Positions 1 to 8,661 are shown, counted from the stretch's first letter. The stretch is 64,000 nucleotides of DNA from Methylosinus sp. LW4 (GCF_000379125.1 NZ_KB900626.1:436014-500013); one strand, 5' to 3'. Numbers and translations are program-made. Notes: generated by a model not told the origin, from the letters alone.

Positions 1-213
1 CTGCGCGGATCGCAGGAGATCCGCGTGAATTACGAGCTGCGCGTGCTGACCATCGCCGGCATCGCGCGGCCGCGCGACATCGGCAAGGACAATATGATCT
101 CCTACGACAAAATCGCCGAGGCGCGCGTCTCCTATGGCGGGCGTGGGCGATTGACGGAGGTGCAGCAGCCCGCATGGGGCCAGCAGGCCTACGACATATT
201 CGCGCCGTTCTGA
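1..213 (+). CDS. flgH: Flagellar L-ring protein FlgH, C-terminal part
   Basis: Only the last 70 codons are inside the window; the reading frame is open from base 1. FlgH is the lipoprotein that forms the L ring of the basal body in the outer membrane. The visible part carries the conserved end of the family, including the segments IRVNYELRVLTIAGIARPRD and DNMISYDKIAEARVSYGGRG, and ends with an aromatic C-terminus (…DIFAPF). It is followed 19 bases later by fliL and then fliP in the same direction, the usual Rhizobiales order. The identification rests on recall of the family's conserved C-terminus and on the neighbours. Confidence 0.93.
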   Translation: MRGSQEIRVNYELRVLTIAGIARPRDIGKDNMISYDKIAEARVSYGGRGRLTEVQQPAWGQQAYDIFAPF

Positions 214-232
214 GACAGGAAGGGGAAGGATC

Positions 233-820
233 GTGGCCGCGCCGCCTGGCATAACCACCGCCGCCGAAACGCATTCGTCTTCCTCCGGCCAGCTGGCGCT
301 CGCGCTCATCGTCGCGACGGTTCTCGGCGCCGGAGGCGGGGGCTTCCTCGGCTTCACGCTGACCGGCGATCCATCCACGGCCGCCAAGCCTGGCGAGCCC
401 GTCCCGGCCGAGAGCGCGGCGCCGAAAAAAAGCGCGGAGCCTGCGGATAAGGGACATGGCGCGCAAGGTCATGGCGGACATGGCGCCGCTGCGCCTGCCG
501 AAGGCGCGAAGGATGCGCCGCAGGCGAAGATGAAGCTCAAGGAGCTCACGCCGATCGTCACCAATCTGGCCTCGCCGGAGACCGGATGGGTGCGTCTGCA
601 GGCGTCGATCGTCTACGACTCCCAAGCCGTGCCGCAGCCGGACATATTGATCTCGCAAGTGACGGCGGACATCGTCGCCTTTCTGCGGACGATGACGCTC
701 GCCTCGCTCGAAGGCTCGGACGGACTGCGGCGCCTGCACGAAGATCTGACCGATCGGGCGGCGACACGGTCCGAAGGACATATTCAGGAGGTCATCATTC
801 AAGCCCTGGTCGTTCAATGA
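233..820 (+). CDS. fliL: Flagellar basal body-associated protein FliL
   Basis: FliL is a single-span inner-membrane protein that sits around the stator units and supports torque. The GTG start at 233 follows a GGAAGGA-type ribosome site. Residues 20-42 form the one transmembrane helix, followed by a long Ala/Pro/Lys/His-rich linker (about residues 45-95) and the periplasmic FliL domain with the LTPIVTNLASPETGWVRLQ stretch. The protein is 195 residues, normal for the family, although the linker is long and includes His/Gly repeats (GHGAQGHGGHG). Its stop codon overlaps the fliP start (ATGA), so the two are probably translationally coupled. Confidence 0.92.
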   Translation: MAAPPGITTAAETHSSSSGQLALALIVATVLGAGGGGFLGFTLTGDPSTAAKPGEPVPAESAAPKKSAEPADKGHGAQGHGGHGAAAPAEGAKDAPQAKMKLKELTPIVTNLASPETGWVRLQASIVYDSQAVPQPDILISQVTADIVAFLRTMTLASLEGSDGLRRLHEDLTDRAATRSEGHIQEVIIQALVVQ

Positions 821-1551
821 AGCGCGCCGCCGCGATCCTTCTTCTCTTCCTCCTCGCGCCGACCGCCGCTCTGGCGCAGGGGTTCGATCTCAATGCTCTG
901 CTGCCTGCAGGAGGCGGCGCGGCCAGCGGCAGGATCGTGCAGATCCTCGTTCTGCTGACGGTGCTCTCCATCGCGCCCGGCCTGCTCATCATGGTGACGA
1001 GCTTCACCCGCTTCGCCATCGCGCTGTCTTTTTTGCGCAGCGGCTTGGGGCTGCAGAGCACGCCGGCCAATCTCGTGCTCATCAGCCTCGCGCTGTTCAT
1101 GACCTTCTATGTGATGGCGCCGACTTTCGACACGGCCTGGAAGGACGGGCTGAAGCCATTGATGGACAATAAGATCACCGAGGTGGAGGCGTTCGAGAAA
1201 ATCTCGCAGCCATTCCGCAAGTTCATGATCGCCAATGTGCGCGACAAGGACATCAAGCTGTTCGAGAATTTGACCAAGGACAAAGGGACGACCGGAGACT
1301 ATGAGAAGATCGGTCTCCAGGTTCTCGCGCCCGCCTTCATGATCTCCGAGCTTCGCCGCGGCTTCGAGATCGGCTTTCTCATCGTGCTGCCCTTTCTCGT
1401 CATCGACATGGTGGTCGCGGTGATCACAATGTCGATGGGCATGATGATGCTGCCCCCGACGGCCATCTCCTTGCCGATCAAAGTGCTGTTCTTCATTCTC
1501 ATCGACGGGTGGAATCTCCTCGTCGGCAGCCTCATCCGCTCCTATGGCTGA
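817..1551 (+). CDS. fliP: Flagellar type III export protein FliP
   Basis: FliP is a core subunit of the flagellar export gate in the inner membrane. The start at 817 overlaps the fliL stop by four bases and gives a 244-residue protein with a cleavable signal sequence (residues 1-20, ending ALA-Q), which is typical of FliP. Family segments are clear: VTSFTRFAIALSFLRSGLGL near the middle of the N-terminal half, the FMTFYVMAP helix, and the C-terminal hydrophobic block with PTAISLPIKVLFFILIDGWN. A longer reading frame extends upstream through fliL, but its extra part is only the shadow of fliL. fliQ and fliR do not follow; flagellin genes come next. Confidence 0.96.
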   Translation: MKRAAAILLLFLLAPTAALAQGFDLNALLPAGGGAASGRIVQILVLLTVLSIAPGLLIMVTSFTRFAIALSFLRSGLGLQSTPANLVLISLALFMTFYVMAPTFDTAWKDGLKPLMDNKITEVEAFEKISQPFRKFMIANVRDKDIKLFENLTKDKGTTGDYEKIGLQVLAPAFMISELRRGFEIGFLIVLPFLVIDMVVAVITMSMGMMMLPPTAISLPIKVLFFILIDGWNLLVGSLIRSYG

Positions 1552-1599
1552 GGCGCGCCCCAGGGAGCGCCGGCCGCGCAGCGCGGCTCCAAATCCCTG

Positions 1600-1614
1600 T
1601 TAGCCCTTCATTAA
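1600..1614 (+). promoter_or_regulatory. CtrA-like box upstream of the first flagellin gene
   Basis: The sequence TTAG-N7-TTAA matches seven of eight fixed bases of the known CtrA consensus TTAA-N7-TTAA. It lies in the AT-richer part of the gap between fliP and the first flagellin, about 200 bases before the flagellin start. The same TTAG-N7-TTAA form recurs upstream of sciP (51340-51354, read on the minus strand). CtrA control of flagellar genes is established for alphaproteobacteria; use of this site is inference. Confidence 0.35.
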
Positions 1615-1710
1615 TCGCATTCTCCGCGTTTTGTGGCGATCCTCCTCCCTGCGTGTAATATCCGATTGTCGAGCGCCGCCGTGCGAAACCGCGGGCGCGC
1701 CGTCGACAGA

Positions 1711-1811
1711 GTTCTTCGGATAGGGCCGGGCGCCCAAGGCATGATGCCGCTTCCGTCGAGCCGGTGAATTTCCGGGATGTCGCGTTCACCTCATCCAAGG
1801 ATCGACGAGTC
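1711..1811 (+). promoter_or_regulatory. Structured leader of flagellin gene 1
   Basis: The region just before the first flagellin is nearly repeated before the second (2946-3056). It holds three small hairpins: GGGC/GCCC at 1723-1735, GGCA/TGCC at 1738-1748, and a CCGG…CCGG pair around 1761-1775. In the second copy the first stem has different bases but still pairs, which points to a conserved RNA shape. In Caulobacter the flagellin 5' leader is the target of the translation regulator FlbT; a like role here is inference. Confidence 0.5.
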
Positions 1812-2723
1812 ATGTCCAGCATTTTGACCAACGCCTCCGCCATCACCGCTCTGCAGTCGCTGCGCACGGTCCAGTCCTCTCTCGCCTCGACCCAGAAAGA
1901 GATTTCGACGGGCCTGAAAATCTCGTCGGCGGCCGACAACGCCTCCACCTGGTCGATCGCCGAAACGATGAAGTCCGACCAGGGCGTCCTCTCGACGATC
2001 AGCGACTCGCTGTCGGTCAGCTCCTCGGTGCTCAACGTCGCCAATGTGGCGGTGACCAACGCCATTTCGGTCATCAACAACATCAAATCCGCGGTGGCGC
2101 AGGCTTCCCAGCCGGGCGCGGATCTGGCGAAGATCGGCACGAGCCTCACGGGCCTCAGCGATCAGCTCAAGAGCATCGTGACCTCCGCGAATTTCAACGG
2201 CTTGAATCTGCTCGACGGCTCGCGGAGCAACTTCAACTCCATCGCTTCCTACAGCGACGGAAACGGCGGCACGGCCTCTTCGCTGAACACCATCAATCTC
2301 ACCGCGACCGCGCTGATCGGCGGCGGCGGCACTTCTCCCGCGGTCGCGGCCGGCAGCGGCATATTGGAGGCGGCTCAGGCCACCGGCGCGACCTCGGCGA
2401 CGGACTTCACCAACCTGTCGCAGACCAACGTTTCCTCCTCCTCGAACATCGCCGACACTCTGTCGAACGCCGACAAGTCGATCGCGGATTTGACGAAATA
2501 CGCCGCGCAGATCGGCGCCGCGCAGACGAGCGTGACCGGTCAGGCCGCCTTCATCAAGACACTGAACGACGGTCTGACGCAGGGCGTCAGCTCTCTGGTC
2601 GACGCCGACATGAACCAAGCTTCGACCCGCTTGCAGGCTCTGCAGACGCAGCAGCAGCTCGGCGTTCAGTCGCTGTCGATCGCCAATCAGAACAGCCAGA
2701 TCATCCTGCGCCTGTTCCAGTAA
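1812..2723 (+). CDS. Flagellin 1
   Basis: A 303-residue flagellin, the subunit of the flagellar filament. It has the usual polar arrangement: a conserved N-terminal domain (SSILTNASAITALQSLRTVQ, then GLKISSAADNASTWSIAETM), a Ser/Thr/Gly-rich variable centre, and a conserved C-terminal helix (ASTRLQALQTQQQLGVQSLS) ending in LRLFQ. The ATG at 1812 is chosen because it begins the conserved N-terminus and because the second flagellin starts at the same point; a longer frame from 1764 would translate the leader hairpins. The copy at 3057 is the same length and differs mainly in the central domain, so the pair is a tandem duplication. Confidence 0.97.
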   Translation: MSSILTNASAITALQSLRTVQSSLASTQKEISTGLKISSAADNASTWSIAETMKSDQGVLSTISDSLSVSSSVLNVANVAVTNAISVINNIKSAVAQASQPGADLAKIGTSLTGLSDQLKSIVTSANFNGLNLLDGSRSNFNSIASYSDGNGGTASSLNTINLTATALIGGGGTSPAVAAGSGILEAAQATGATSATDFTNLSQTNVSSSSNIADTLSNADKSIADLTKYAAQIGAAQTSVTGQAAFIKTLNDGLTQGVSSLVDADMNQASTRLQALQTQQQLGVQSLSIANQNSQIILRLFQ

Positions 2724-2753
2724 TACGCCGCCTTCCTCCTTATCTCCGGCTGG

Positions 2754-2784
2754 AAGCCGCGCCCTTCGGGGCGCGGCTTTTTTT
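2754..2784 (+). terminator. Rho-independent terminator after flagellin 1
   Basis: A perfect GC-rich stem (arms 2756-2764 and 2769-2777, TTCG loop) is followed directly by a run of seven T. It starts about 30 bases after the flagellin stop. The 333-base gap between the two flagellin genes contains only this terminator, an AT-rich stretch with several TTAA motifs near 2826-2850, and the leader of the second gene. Confidence 0.93.
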
Positions 2785-2945
2785 GTCTCGCGCCAGCGTC
2801 GGCGCTTTTGCCCGCTTAGACCTTTGTTAAGGTTATCTAGTTAGGTTAACCACCGTGCAGGCTGTGCTGTAACCGTCGAGACCGCAACGGTTTCGACGGG
2901 TCGTCGAGTGGATTGGCTCCCGCGATGTGGCGCTCCGCCGATGAC

Positions 2946-3056
2946 TGCTTCGGATAGGGCTCCCGAGCCCAAAGGCATGATGCCGTTTCCGTCGAGCCGG
3001 TGAAATTCCGGGATGCCATTCGTCACTAGTTTCACCCCAAAAGGGATCGATGAGTC
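2946..3056 (+). promoter_or_regulatory. Structured leader of flagellin gene 2
   Basis: This is the second copy of the flagellin leader. The first stem is GGGCT/AGCCC (2957-2970), the second is GGCA/TGCC (2974-2984, same bases as in copy 1), and the CCGG…CCGG pair follows at about 2997-3011. The stretch TTCCGTCGAGCCGGTGAA is shared by both copies (1751-1768 and 2987-3004 or so). The distance from the shared block to the ATG is slightly longer here. The presence of an independent terminator before it suggests this gene has its own promoter. Confidence 0.5.
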
Positions 3057-3968
3057 ATGTCCAGCATTCTCACTAACCCCTCGGCTATCACGGCACTTCA
3101 GTCGTTGCGTGCGACGCAGCAGGCGCTTGCGAACACGCAGAAGGAAGTTTCGACGGGTCTGAAGATTTCGAGCGCCACCGACAACGCCTCCACCTGGTCG
3201 ATCGCCGAGACGATGAAGTCCGATCAGGGCGTGCTGTCGACGATCGGCGATTCGATGACGGTGAGCTCATCGCTTCTCAATATCGCCCAGACCGCCGTCA
3301 CCAATGCGATCTCGGTGCTGAACAACATCAAGTCGGCGGTCGCGCAGGCGGCGCAGCCCGGCGCCGATACGGCGAAGATCGGCACGAGCCTGACCGGCCT
3401 CAGCAATCAGCTGAAGAGCATTGTCGCCTCGGCGAGCTTCAACGGCCTCAACATTCTCGACGGCTCGCAGTCTTCCTTCGCCTTCATCGCTTCTTACACG
3501 GATGGCGGCGGCTCGACCGCTTCGGCGCTCAACACGATCAATCTCACGGCGACCGCGCTGATCGGCGGCGGCGGCGCTTCGCCTGCGGTCGCGGCCGGCT
3601 CGGGCATTTTGGAAGCCGCGCAGGGAACCGGCGCGACCGCCGCGACCGATTTCACCAATCTGTCCGCGACGGATGTCGCTTCGAGCTCGGTCATCACCGA
3701 TTCGCTGACCAACGCCGACAAGGCGATCTCCGATCTCACCAAATATGCCGCGCAGATCGGCGCGACGCAGACGACGGTCACGGGCCAGGCCGCCTTCGTC
3801 AAGACCTTGAACGAGGCGCTCACCAATGGCGTCAGCTCGCTGGTCGACGCCGATATGAACGAGGCCTCGACGCGCCTGCAGGCTCTGCAGACCCAGCAGC
3901 AGCTCGGCGTGCAGTCCCTGTCGATCGCCAATCAGAACAGCCAGATCATCCTCAAGCTGTTCCAGTGA
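3057..3968 (+). CDS. Flagellin 2
   Basis: A second 303-residue flagellin, closely similar to the first from the start codon to the final LFQ. N- and C-terminal filament-core domains are almost identical between the two; the differences are mostly conservative substitutions and a few in the central domain (for example FAFIASYTDGGGSTASALN against FNSIASYSDGNGGTASSLN). Paired or multiple flagellins are common in Rhizobiales, where filaments are built from several subunits. Start ATG lies directly after GATCGATGAGTC, as in copy 1 (GATCGACGAGTC). Confidence 0.97.
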   Translation: MSSILTNPSAITALQSLRATQQALANTQKEVSTGLKISSATDNASTWSIAETMKSDQGVLSTIGDSMTVSSSLLNIAQTAVTNAISVLNNIKSAVAQAAQPGADTAKIGTSLTGLSNQLKSIVASASFNGLNILDGSQSSFAFIASYTDGGGSTASALNTINLTATALIGGGGASPAVAAGSGILEAAQGTGATAATDFTNLSATDVASSSVITDSLTNADKAISDLTKYAAQIGATQTTVTGQAAFVKTLNEALTNGVSSLVDADMNEASTRLQALQTQQQLGVQSLSIANQNSQIILKLFQ

Positions 3969-3983
3969 CGATTTCGAGGATCC

Positions 3984-4021
3984 GAGGAAGGGTCTCGCCG
4001 CAGACGGCGAGACCCTTCCTC
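3984..4021 (+). terminator. Long perfect hairpin after flagellin 2
   Basis: A 17-base perfect inverted repeat (arms 3984-4000 and 4005-4021) with a four-base CAGA loop lies 15 bases after the flagellin 2 stop. It lacks a clear T run, so it is either a weak or protein-aided terminator or a 3' stabilising hairpin for the flagellin mRNA. Confidence 0.75.
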
Positions 4022-4110
4022 CTCTGAGCCGAGACGATCGGCAAAGTTCGCGCAAGCCACCGACGGCACATTGGGACATCGCATCGCGTCAACCCGATGA
4101 AACGCCCCCG

Positions 4111-5760
4111 ATGGATCGCCTTATTCAGCTGCGAGACAATCTGCTCGGACTTGGTCCCCGCAAGCTCGCCGCCCTCGCCATGATCTTTGTCCTCGTCCTG
4201 GCGGTGACCGGGGTCGGGGCCTATTATCTATCACGTCCGAATTTCGAGGTGCTCTACGCCGGCCTCGATCGAGAGGATGTGAGCCGCATCGGCGCCGCCT
4301 TGAAATCGAGTGGAATTCCATTCGATATCAACCCGGAAGGCAACGCCGTCTCGGTCCATTACGGCCAGACCGCTCAAGCGCGCATGATGCTCGCCGAGCG
4401 AGGCCTGCCTCAGAGCGCCAACGCCGGCTACGAGCTGTTCGACAAGGTCGGCTCGCTCGGCCTCACCTCCTTCATGCAGGAGGTGACGCGCATACGCGCG
4501 TTGGAAGGCGAGCTCGCGCGAACGATTCAGCTGATTCGTGGCGTGAAGGCGGCGCGCGTGCATATCGTGCTCGCCGACGAGGGCTCGTTCCGCCGCGCCA
4601 AGCAGCCGCCCTCCGCCTCCGTCGTCATTCGCACGGAGAGTCCCGACGACTCCAAAGCCGCGCATGCGATCCGGCATCTCGTCGCCGCCTCCATTCCCGG
4701 CATGACGGTCGATCAGGTCACGGTGCTCAACACCGACGGCATGCTGCTCACCACCTCCGAAGGCGATGAGAGCGACGCCGTGCCGGGCAAGACGCTCACC
4801 CTCGAGCGCACTGTCGCCAAGGATATTCAAGACAATATCCGTCGCACACTCACGCCCTATCTGCGCTTGTCGAATTTCCAGGTGAGCGTGCGAACGCGCA
4901 TCAACACCGATCGCAAGCAGACCAATGAGACGATCTTCGATCCCGAGTCGCGGGTTGAGAGATCGGTGCGCGTCGTCAAGGAGAATTCGACGTCGCAGAA
5001 CAACAGCACCACCGGCTCCGCCGGCGCGGATCGCAACATCCCGCAGGACAATAAGCAGGCCGCATCCGAGGGCAAGCAGTCCAACGACGAGAACAAGAAG
5101 AATGAGGAGCTCACCAATTTCGAGCTCTCGTCCAAGACGATCACCACGGTCAGCGGCGGCTACACGGTCGAGAACATCTCTATCGCCGTGCTGGTCAATC
5201 GCGCCAGCCTCGGCGGCCCCGGCAAGGATGCGCCGAAGCCGGAAGCCGTCGAGCGGCAGATCAAGGAGATCGAGCAATTGGTCTCGACGGCCGCCGGCCT
5301 GCATAAGGAGCGTGGCGACACGGTAAAAGTCTCGGCCGTCGAGTTCATGCCGAATGAGAACGACATGGGGCCGGTCGAGGCGCCCGGCTGGGCCGACGCG
5401 CTCACCCATCAGCTCGGCTCCGTCATCAATGCGCTGGCGCTGATCGCCGTCACTGTGATGCTCGTCATCTTCGGCTTGCGTCCCGCGACGCGCGCGCTGC
5501 TCGCGGAAACGCCGAGCGTGGCGCTCGCCGAAAACGACTCGCCCATGCTCGATCTCGATGGCGGCATAGAGCTACCCTTCACGCCGCTCGAGGCGCCAGA
5601 GTTCACAATGGCGGCGGCGGTCGATACGGGACTGATCGAGGATATCGCCGATCAGGAGACATTCACCCAGCAGAAGCGGCTCGAGCGGCTGATCGAGGCC
5701 GATGAGATGCAGGCGGTCGCAATTCTGAAGCAATGGATGTATGCGGAAGGTCGCGTTTGA
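4111..5760 (+). CDS. fliF: Flagellar MS-ring protein FliF
   Basis: FliF (549 residues) forms the MS ring in the inner membrane that houses the export gate and carries the C ring. A transmembrane helix at about residues 19-41 is followed by the conserved ring-building motifs (PNFEVLYAGLDREDVSRI, LAERGLPQSANAGYELFD). A Lys/Asn/Glu-rich low-complexity stretch around residues 290-340 is the usual β-collar loop. A second transmembrane helix near residues 435-455 precedes the FliG-binding C-terminus. It starts a run of tightly packed genes: its stop overlaps the next start (TGATG at 5758). Confidence 0.97.
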   Translation: MDRLIQLRDNLLGLGPRKLAALAMIFVLVLAVTGVGAYYLSRPNFEVLYAGLDREDVSRIGAALKSSGIPFDINPEGNAVSVHYGQTAQARMMLAERGLPQSANAGYELFDKVGSLGLTSFMQEVTRIRALEGELARTIQLIRGVKAARVHIVLADEGSFRRAKQPPSASVVIRTESPDDSKAAHAIRHLVAASIPGMTVDQVTVLNTDGMLLTTSEGDESDAVPGKTLTLERTVAKDIQDNIRRTLTPYLRLSNFQVSVRTRINTDRKQTNETIFDPESRVERSVRVVKENSTSQNNSTTGSAGADRNIPQDNKQAASEGKQSNDENKKNEELTNFELSSKTITTVSGGYTVENISIAVLVNRASLGGPGKDAPKPEAVERQIKEIEQLVSTAAGLHKERGDTVKVSAVEFMPNENDMGPVEAPGWADALTHQLGSVINALALIAVTVMLVIFGLRPATRALLAETPSVALAENDSPMLDLDGGIELPFTPLEAPEFTMAAAVDTGLIEDIADQETFTQQKRLERLIEADEMQAVAILKQWMYAEGRV

Positions 5761-6410
5761 TGGCGCGCTCGGTCGCCTTCTATCTCCCTTGCTTCGACGA
5801 GCCGCCGAAAATTCTCGCGCCCGAGCCGCCGCCGCTCGCGCCCGAATTCGACGAGCCCGAGCCGGCGATCGACATTCCAGAGCCCGAGCCGGAGGACATC
5901 CGACCCGTTCTCACCGATGAGCTGCGCGAGCAATTGCTCGCCGAGGGACGCGCCGCCGCCAAGGCCGAATGCGACGAGACGATCGCGCGCGAGCGCGCCG
6001 TCGTCGCGCAGCGGTTGGAGGAGGAGCGGCGCCGCTGGTCGCGCGAGGAAGGCGAGCGGCTCGGTCGTGAATTTCGCGACTCGCTCGGCCGCTACTCCGC
6101 GCGCATCGGCGAAGATGTCGAGCGCATTCTCGAGCCATTCGTGGTGCGCGAGATCAGAGAGAAGATGCTCGTCGCTCTCATGGACACTTTGCGCATCCTC
6201 ATCGCCGATCGCGAAAATCCGGTGATTCACCTCAGCGGGCCGGTGGATCTGCTCGAGGCGATCTGCGCCAAGCTGAATGGCGAGGACATCTCCACCAAGA
6301 TAGAGGAAGTCGGCGGGGTCGACGTGCGCGCGCGTCTCGACGCCACGACGATCGAGACACGGCTCGGCGAATGGATGGCGCAGCTGCGCGAAGGGGATGA
6401 CGCCGCATGA
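5760..6410 (+). CDS. FliH-like flagellar assembly protein
   Basis: A 216-residue protein with a Pro/Glu-rich N-terminus (residues 15-50, many E-P pairs), a charged helical centre (residues 55-115, likely coiled coil with EEERRRWSREEGERLG), and a C-terminal domain. This layout, and the position between fliF and motB, fit the FliH/FlbE family, which binds and restrains the export ATPase FliI. FliH sequences diverge strongly, so the call relies on architecture and location. The start overlaps the fliF stop and the stop overlaps the motB start by four bases, so all three are likely one coupled operon. Confidence 0.7.
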   Translation: MARSVAFYLPCFDEPPKILAPEPPPLAPEFDEPEPAIDIPEPEPEDIRPVLTDELREQLLAEGRAAAKAECDETIARERAVVAQRLEEERRRWSREEGERLGREFRDSLGRYSARIGEDVERILEPFVVREIREKMLVALMDTLRILIADRENPVIHLSGPVDLLEAICAKLNGEDISTKIEEVGGVDVRARLDATTIETRLGEWMAQLREGDDAA

Positions 6411-7504
6411 GCGACCACGAAGAAAGCGAGATCATCTTCATCCGCAAGAAGCATGGCGATGAGGAGGAGGGGCATCACGGCGGCGTCTGGAAGCTCGCCT
6501 TCGCCGACTTCATGACGGCTATGATGGCCTTCTTCCTGGTGATGTGGCTCATCAATTCCACATCGAAGGAGACCAAGGCGGCGATCGTTCAATATTTCAA
6601 TCCTGTTCAGCTCATCGACTCGAATCCCGCGCATAAGGGGCTGCGTGATCCGGCCGAAGCGGGGCAGGGCAAGAGCCAGCAATCCAGCACCGCGCCGGAC
6701 AAGGGCGCGCCGGCTTCGGCGCCGCCGGCTTCTGCGGAGAAGGAGAGCCCGCAGCACGAAGCCGCGCTCCTCTATGATCCGATGTCGACTCTCGACGAGA
6801 TCGACAAAAAGTCGGCGCAACCCTCGTCCTTCGGCGATCCCTTCGATCGCAGCGCCCATGGCGTCGGCTATGTGGACGAGCGTATCGAGGACAGCGGCTC
6901 GCCCGACAAATCGACGACGGCCGAGCCGTTGGAAGGTCCGCGCGCGAAGCCTGCGCCGTCGACGCCGCAGAGCAAGTCTCCGGCACAGCCTCCGCGCGGA
7001 GTGGCTTCGGCGCCTGCCGAAGACAAGAAGGGCGAGGCTTCGGCCGCGAGCGTGAAGGCCGCGGTGGAGAAGGTCGTCAAAGCGGAGCTCGCGGCTCTGC
7101 GCGCCGCGCCGCATGTCGAGGTTGCGGAGACATCCGAGGGATTGCTCATCAGCCTGACCGATGACGTCAATTTCTCGATGTTCGCCGTGGGCTCCGTCGA
7201 GCCGCGGCCGCAGGCGGTTCGCATCATCGGCCAAATCGGCCAGCTTCTCGCCAAGCAGAGCGGCGAGATCGAGCTGCGCGGACACACGGACGGGCGATCG
7301 TACAAATCGGCCACTTATGACAATTGGCGCCTCTCGTCCGATCGCGCCAACATGGCCTATTACATGCTCGTGCGGGGCGGGTTTCCCGAGAAGCGCGTGG
7401 TGAAAATCGCCGGCTATGCCGATCGCCGGCCGAAGACTCCCAAAGAGCCGCTCGCGGCGGTCAATCGCCGCATCGAAATTTTGCTGCGCAGGAGCGAGCG
7501 TTGA
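6407..7504 (+). CDS. motB: Flagellar motor stator protein MotB
   Basis: MotB (365 residues) pairs with MotA to form the proton channel and anchors the stator to peptidoglycan. The N-terminal helix WKLAFADFMTAMMAFFLVMW holds the proton-carrying Asp (in FADFMT). A long Pro/Ala/Ser/Lys-rich linker (about residues 75-225) precedes the OmpA-like peptidoglycan-binding domain (IELRGHTDGR, LSSDRANMAYYML, NRRIEILLRR). The linker is longer than in enteric MotB but usual for Rhizobiales. motA is not next to it but at 18.5 kb, the known split arrangement of this order. Confidence 0.96.
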   Translation: MSDHEESEIIFIRKKHGDEEEGHHGGVWKLAFADFMTAMMAFFLVMWLINSTSKETKAAIVQYFNPVQLIDSNPAHKGLRDPAEAGQGKSQQSSTAPDKGAPASAPPASAEKESPQHEAALLYDPMSTLDEIDKKSAQPSSFGDPFDRSAHGVGYVDERIEDSGSPDKSTTAEPLEGPRAKPAPSTPQSKSPAQPPRGVASAPAEDKKGEASAASVKAAVEKVVKAELAALRAAPHVEVAETSEGLLISLTDDVNFSMFAVGSVEPRPQAVRIIGQIGQLLAKQSGEIELRGHTDGRSYKSATYDNWRLSSDRANMAYYMLVRGGFPEKRVVKIAGYADRRPKTPKEPLAAVNRRIEILLRRSER

Positions 7505-8661
7505 AGATAACCGTGCGCGCCGTCATTCTCGCTGCCGGGCTGGTCTTTGGTCCGACCTGTTGCGCCGGCGCCGGCGAGCTCACCGAGCAGGTGCGCGCGC
7601 TCAACACTCTGCAAGGCTCGATGGTGCAGGGCGCCGCTGGCGCGAGAGGCGCCATTCCCGCGCAGATCGAGCGCATAGAGCAGGTCGTCGCGTCGCTCGA
7701 GGCGGATGATTGGAAGCAAAAGAGCAATTCCGTCGCCGCAGCGATCTTTCTGTTCTGCGGCGGACCCTCGCGCTCGATCCGAAAGATTCTCGACGCGCAT
7801 CTCATCCCCGATGCGGACGCGCCACTCGTCGCCGGCGCTGTCGCCTATGCGGAAGGACGCAATGAAGAGGCAGCGAAGCTGCTGACCCCGATCGATGCGC
7901 GCGCGCAGACGGACACGCTCGCCGCGCATCTCGCCTTGATCCAAGGCGGGCTGCTGATCGGCTCCGATAAAGCGAAGGCGCGCGAGCTGTTCGATCTCGC
8001 GCGTCTGCTGATGCCGAGCTCTCTCGTCGAGGAGGCCGCGCTGCGACGCGAGATGTCGATCGTCGATGTGATGCAGGATTCCACCAAATTTCTCGTGCTC
8101 GGCCGTCGCTATGGCGCGCAATACGCCAAATCGCCCTTCTCGCGTAATTATTGGGACGAAATGCGCGCTGCGACGCTGCGCGTGTCGGCCAATGGCGATA
8201 ATTCGCGCTTGAGCGAATTTCGCGGTCTGCTGAAAAGCGCTTCGCCAGGATTGCGCTTCGAGACTCATATGGGAGTCGCGCGGCAAGCGATTTTGAGTGG
8301 CCGGGTCGCTCTCGCGACCACCGAGACGCAATATGCGGGTCCGCTCGCCGACACGCCTGCGGCGCGCGCGCGCGTGGAGCTGTATCGCGCCGCGATCGCC
8401 GGGCTCGCCGGCGAGTTCGAGACGGCGGAAGCGGAGTTTCAGAAAATCGACCCGAGAATTCTCCCTTCGGCCGATGTCGAGGTTCGCAATATCGTGACCG
8501 CTGCGATCAGCCGTCTTCAGGGCGTCACGGACGGCGTCTCTTCCGCTGCGGCGACGCCGCCGGCGCAAGAGGAGCCGCGTCCCGATTCGATGGTCGAGCG
8601 CACGGCGCAGCAGGCTTTGAGCGACGCCGACGCGCTATTGCAGCGGGCGACACGCAGATGA
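7501..8661 (+). CDS. motC: Periplasmic motility protein MotC
   Basis: MotC is a Rhizobiales-specific periplasmic protein that binds the MotB periplasmic domain and is needed for motor function. The frame begins with a TTG at 7501 overlapping the motB stop (TTGA); a GTG at 7513 is an alternative. It gives 386 residues with a signal sequence (ITVRAVILAAGLVFG…). The body is Ala-rich and helical (for example ARELFDLARLLMPSSLVEEAALRREMSIVD), matching the MotC family in size and position between motB and fliK. Its stop overlaps the fliK start. The identification relies on synteny plus helical TPR-like character, with no single catalytic motif. Confidence 0.85.
   Translation: MKITVRAVILAAGLVFGPTCCAGAGELTEQVRALNTLQGSMVQGAAGARGAIPAQIERIEQVVASLEADDWKQKSNSVAAAIFLFCGGPSRSIRKILDAHLIPDADAPLVAGAVAYAEGRNEEAAKLLTPIDARAQTDTLAAHLALIQGGLLIGSDKAKARELFDLARLLMPSSLVEEAALRREMSIVDVMQDSTKFLVLGRRYGAQYAKSPFSRNYWDEMRAATLRVSANGDNSRLSEFRGLLKSASPGLRFETHMGVARQAILSGRVALATTETQYAGPLADTPAARARVELYRAAIAGLAGEFETAEAEFQKIDPRILPSADVEVRNIVTAAISRLQGVTDGVSSAAATPPAQEEPRPDSMVERTAQQALSDADALLQRATRR

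Noticed and set aside
1791..2618. Long minus-strand frame opposite flagellin 1, and similar ones opposite fliF (4231-5409) and fliK
   Set aside because: High-GC codon bias makes long antisense frames; they lack ribosome sites and family features, while the plus-strand genes are certain.
2880..2935. Possible sigma-54 site before flagellin 2
   Set aside because: A TGG-type half is present but the GC half at the right spacing is not; Rhizobiales flagellins do not need sigma-54.
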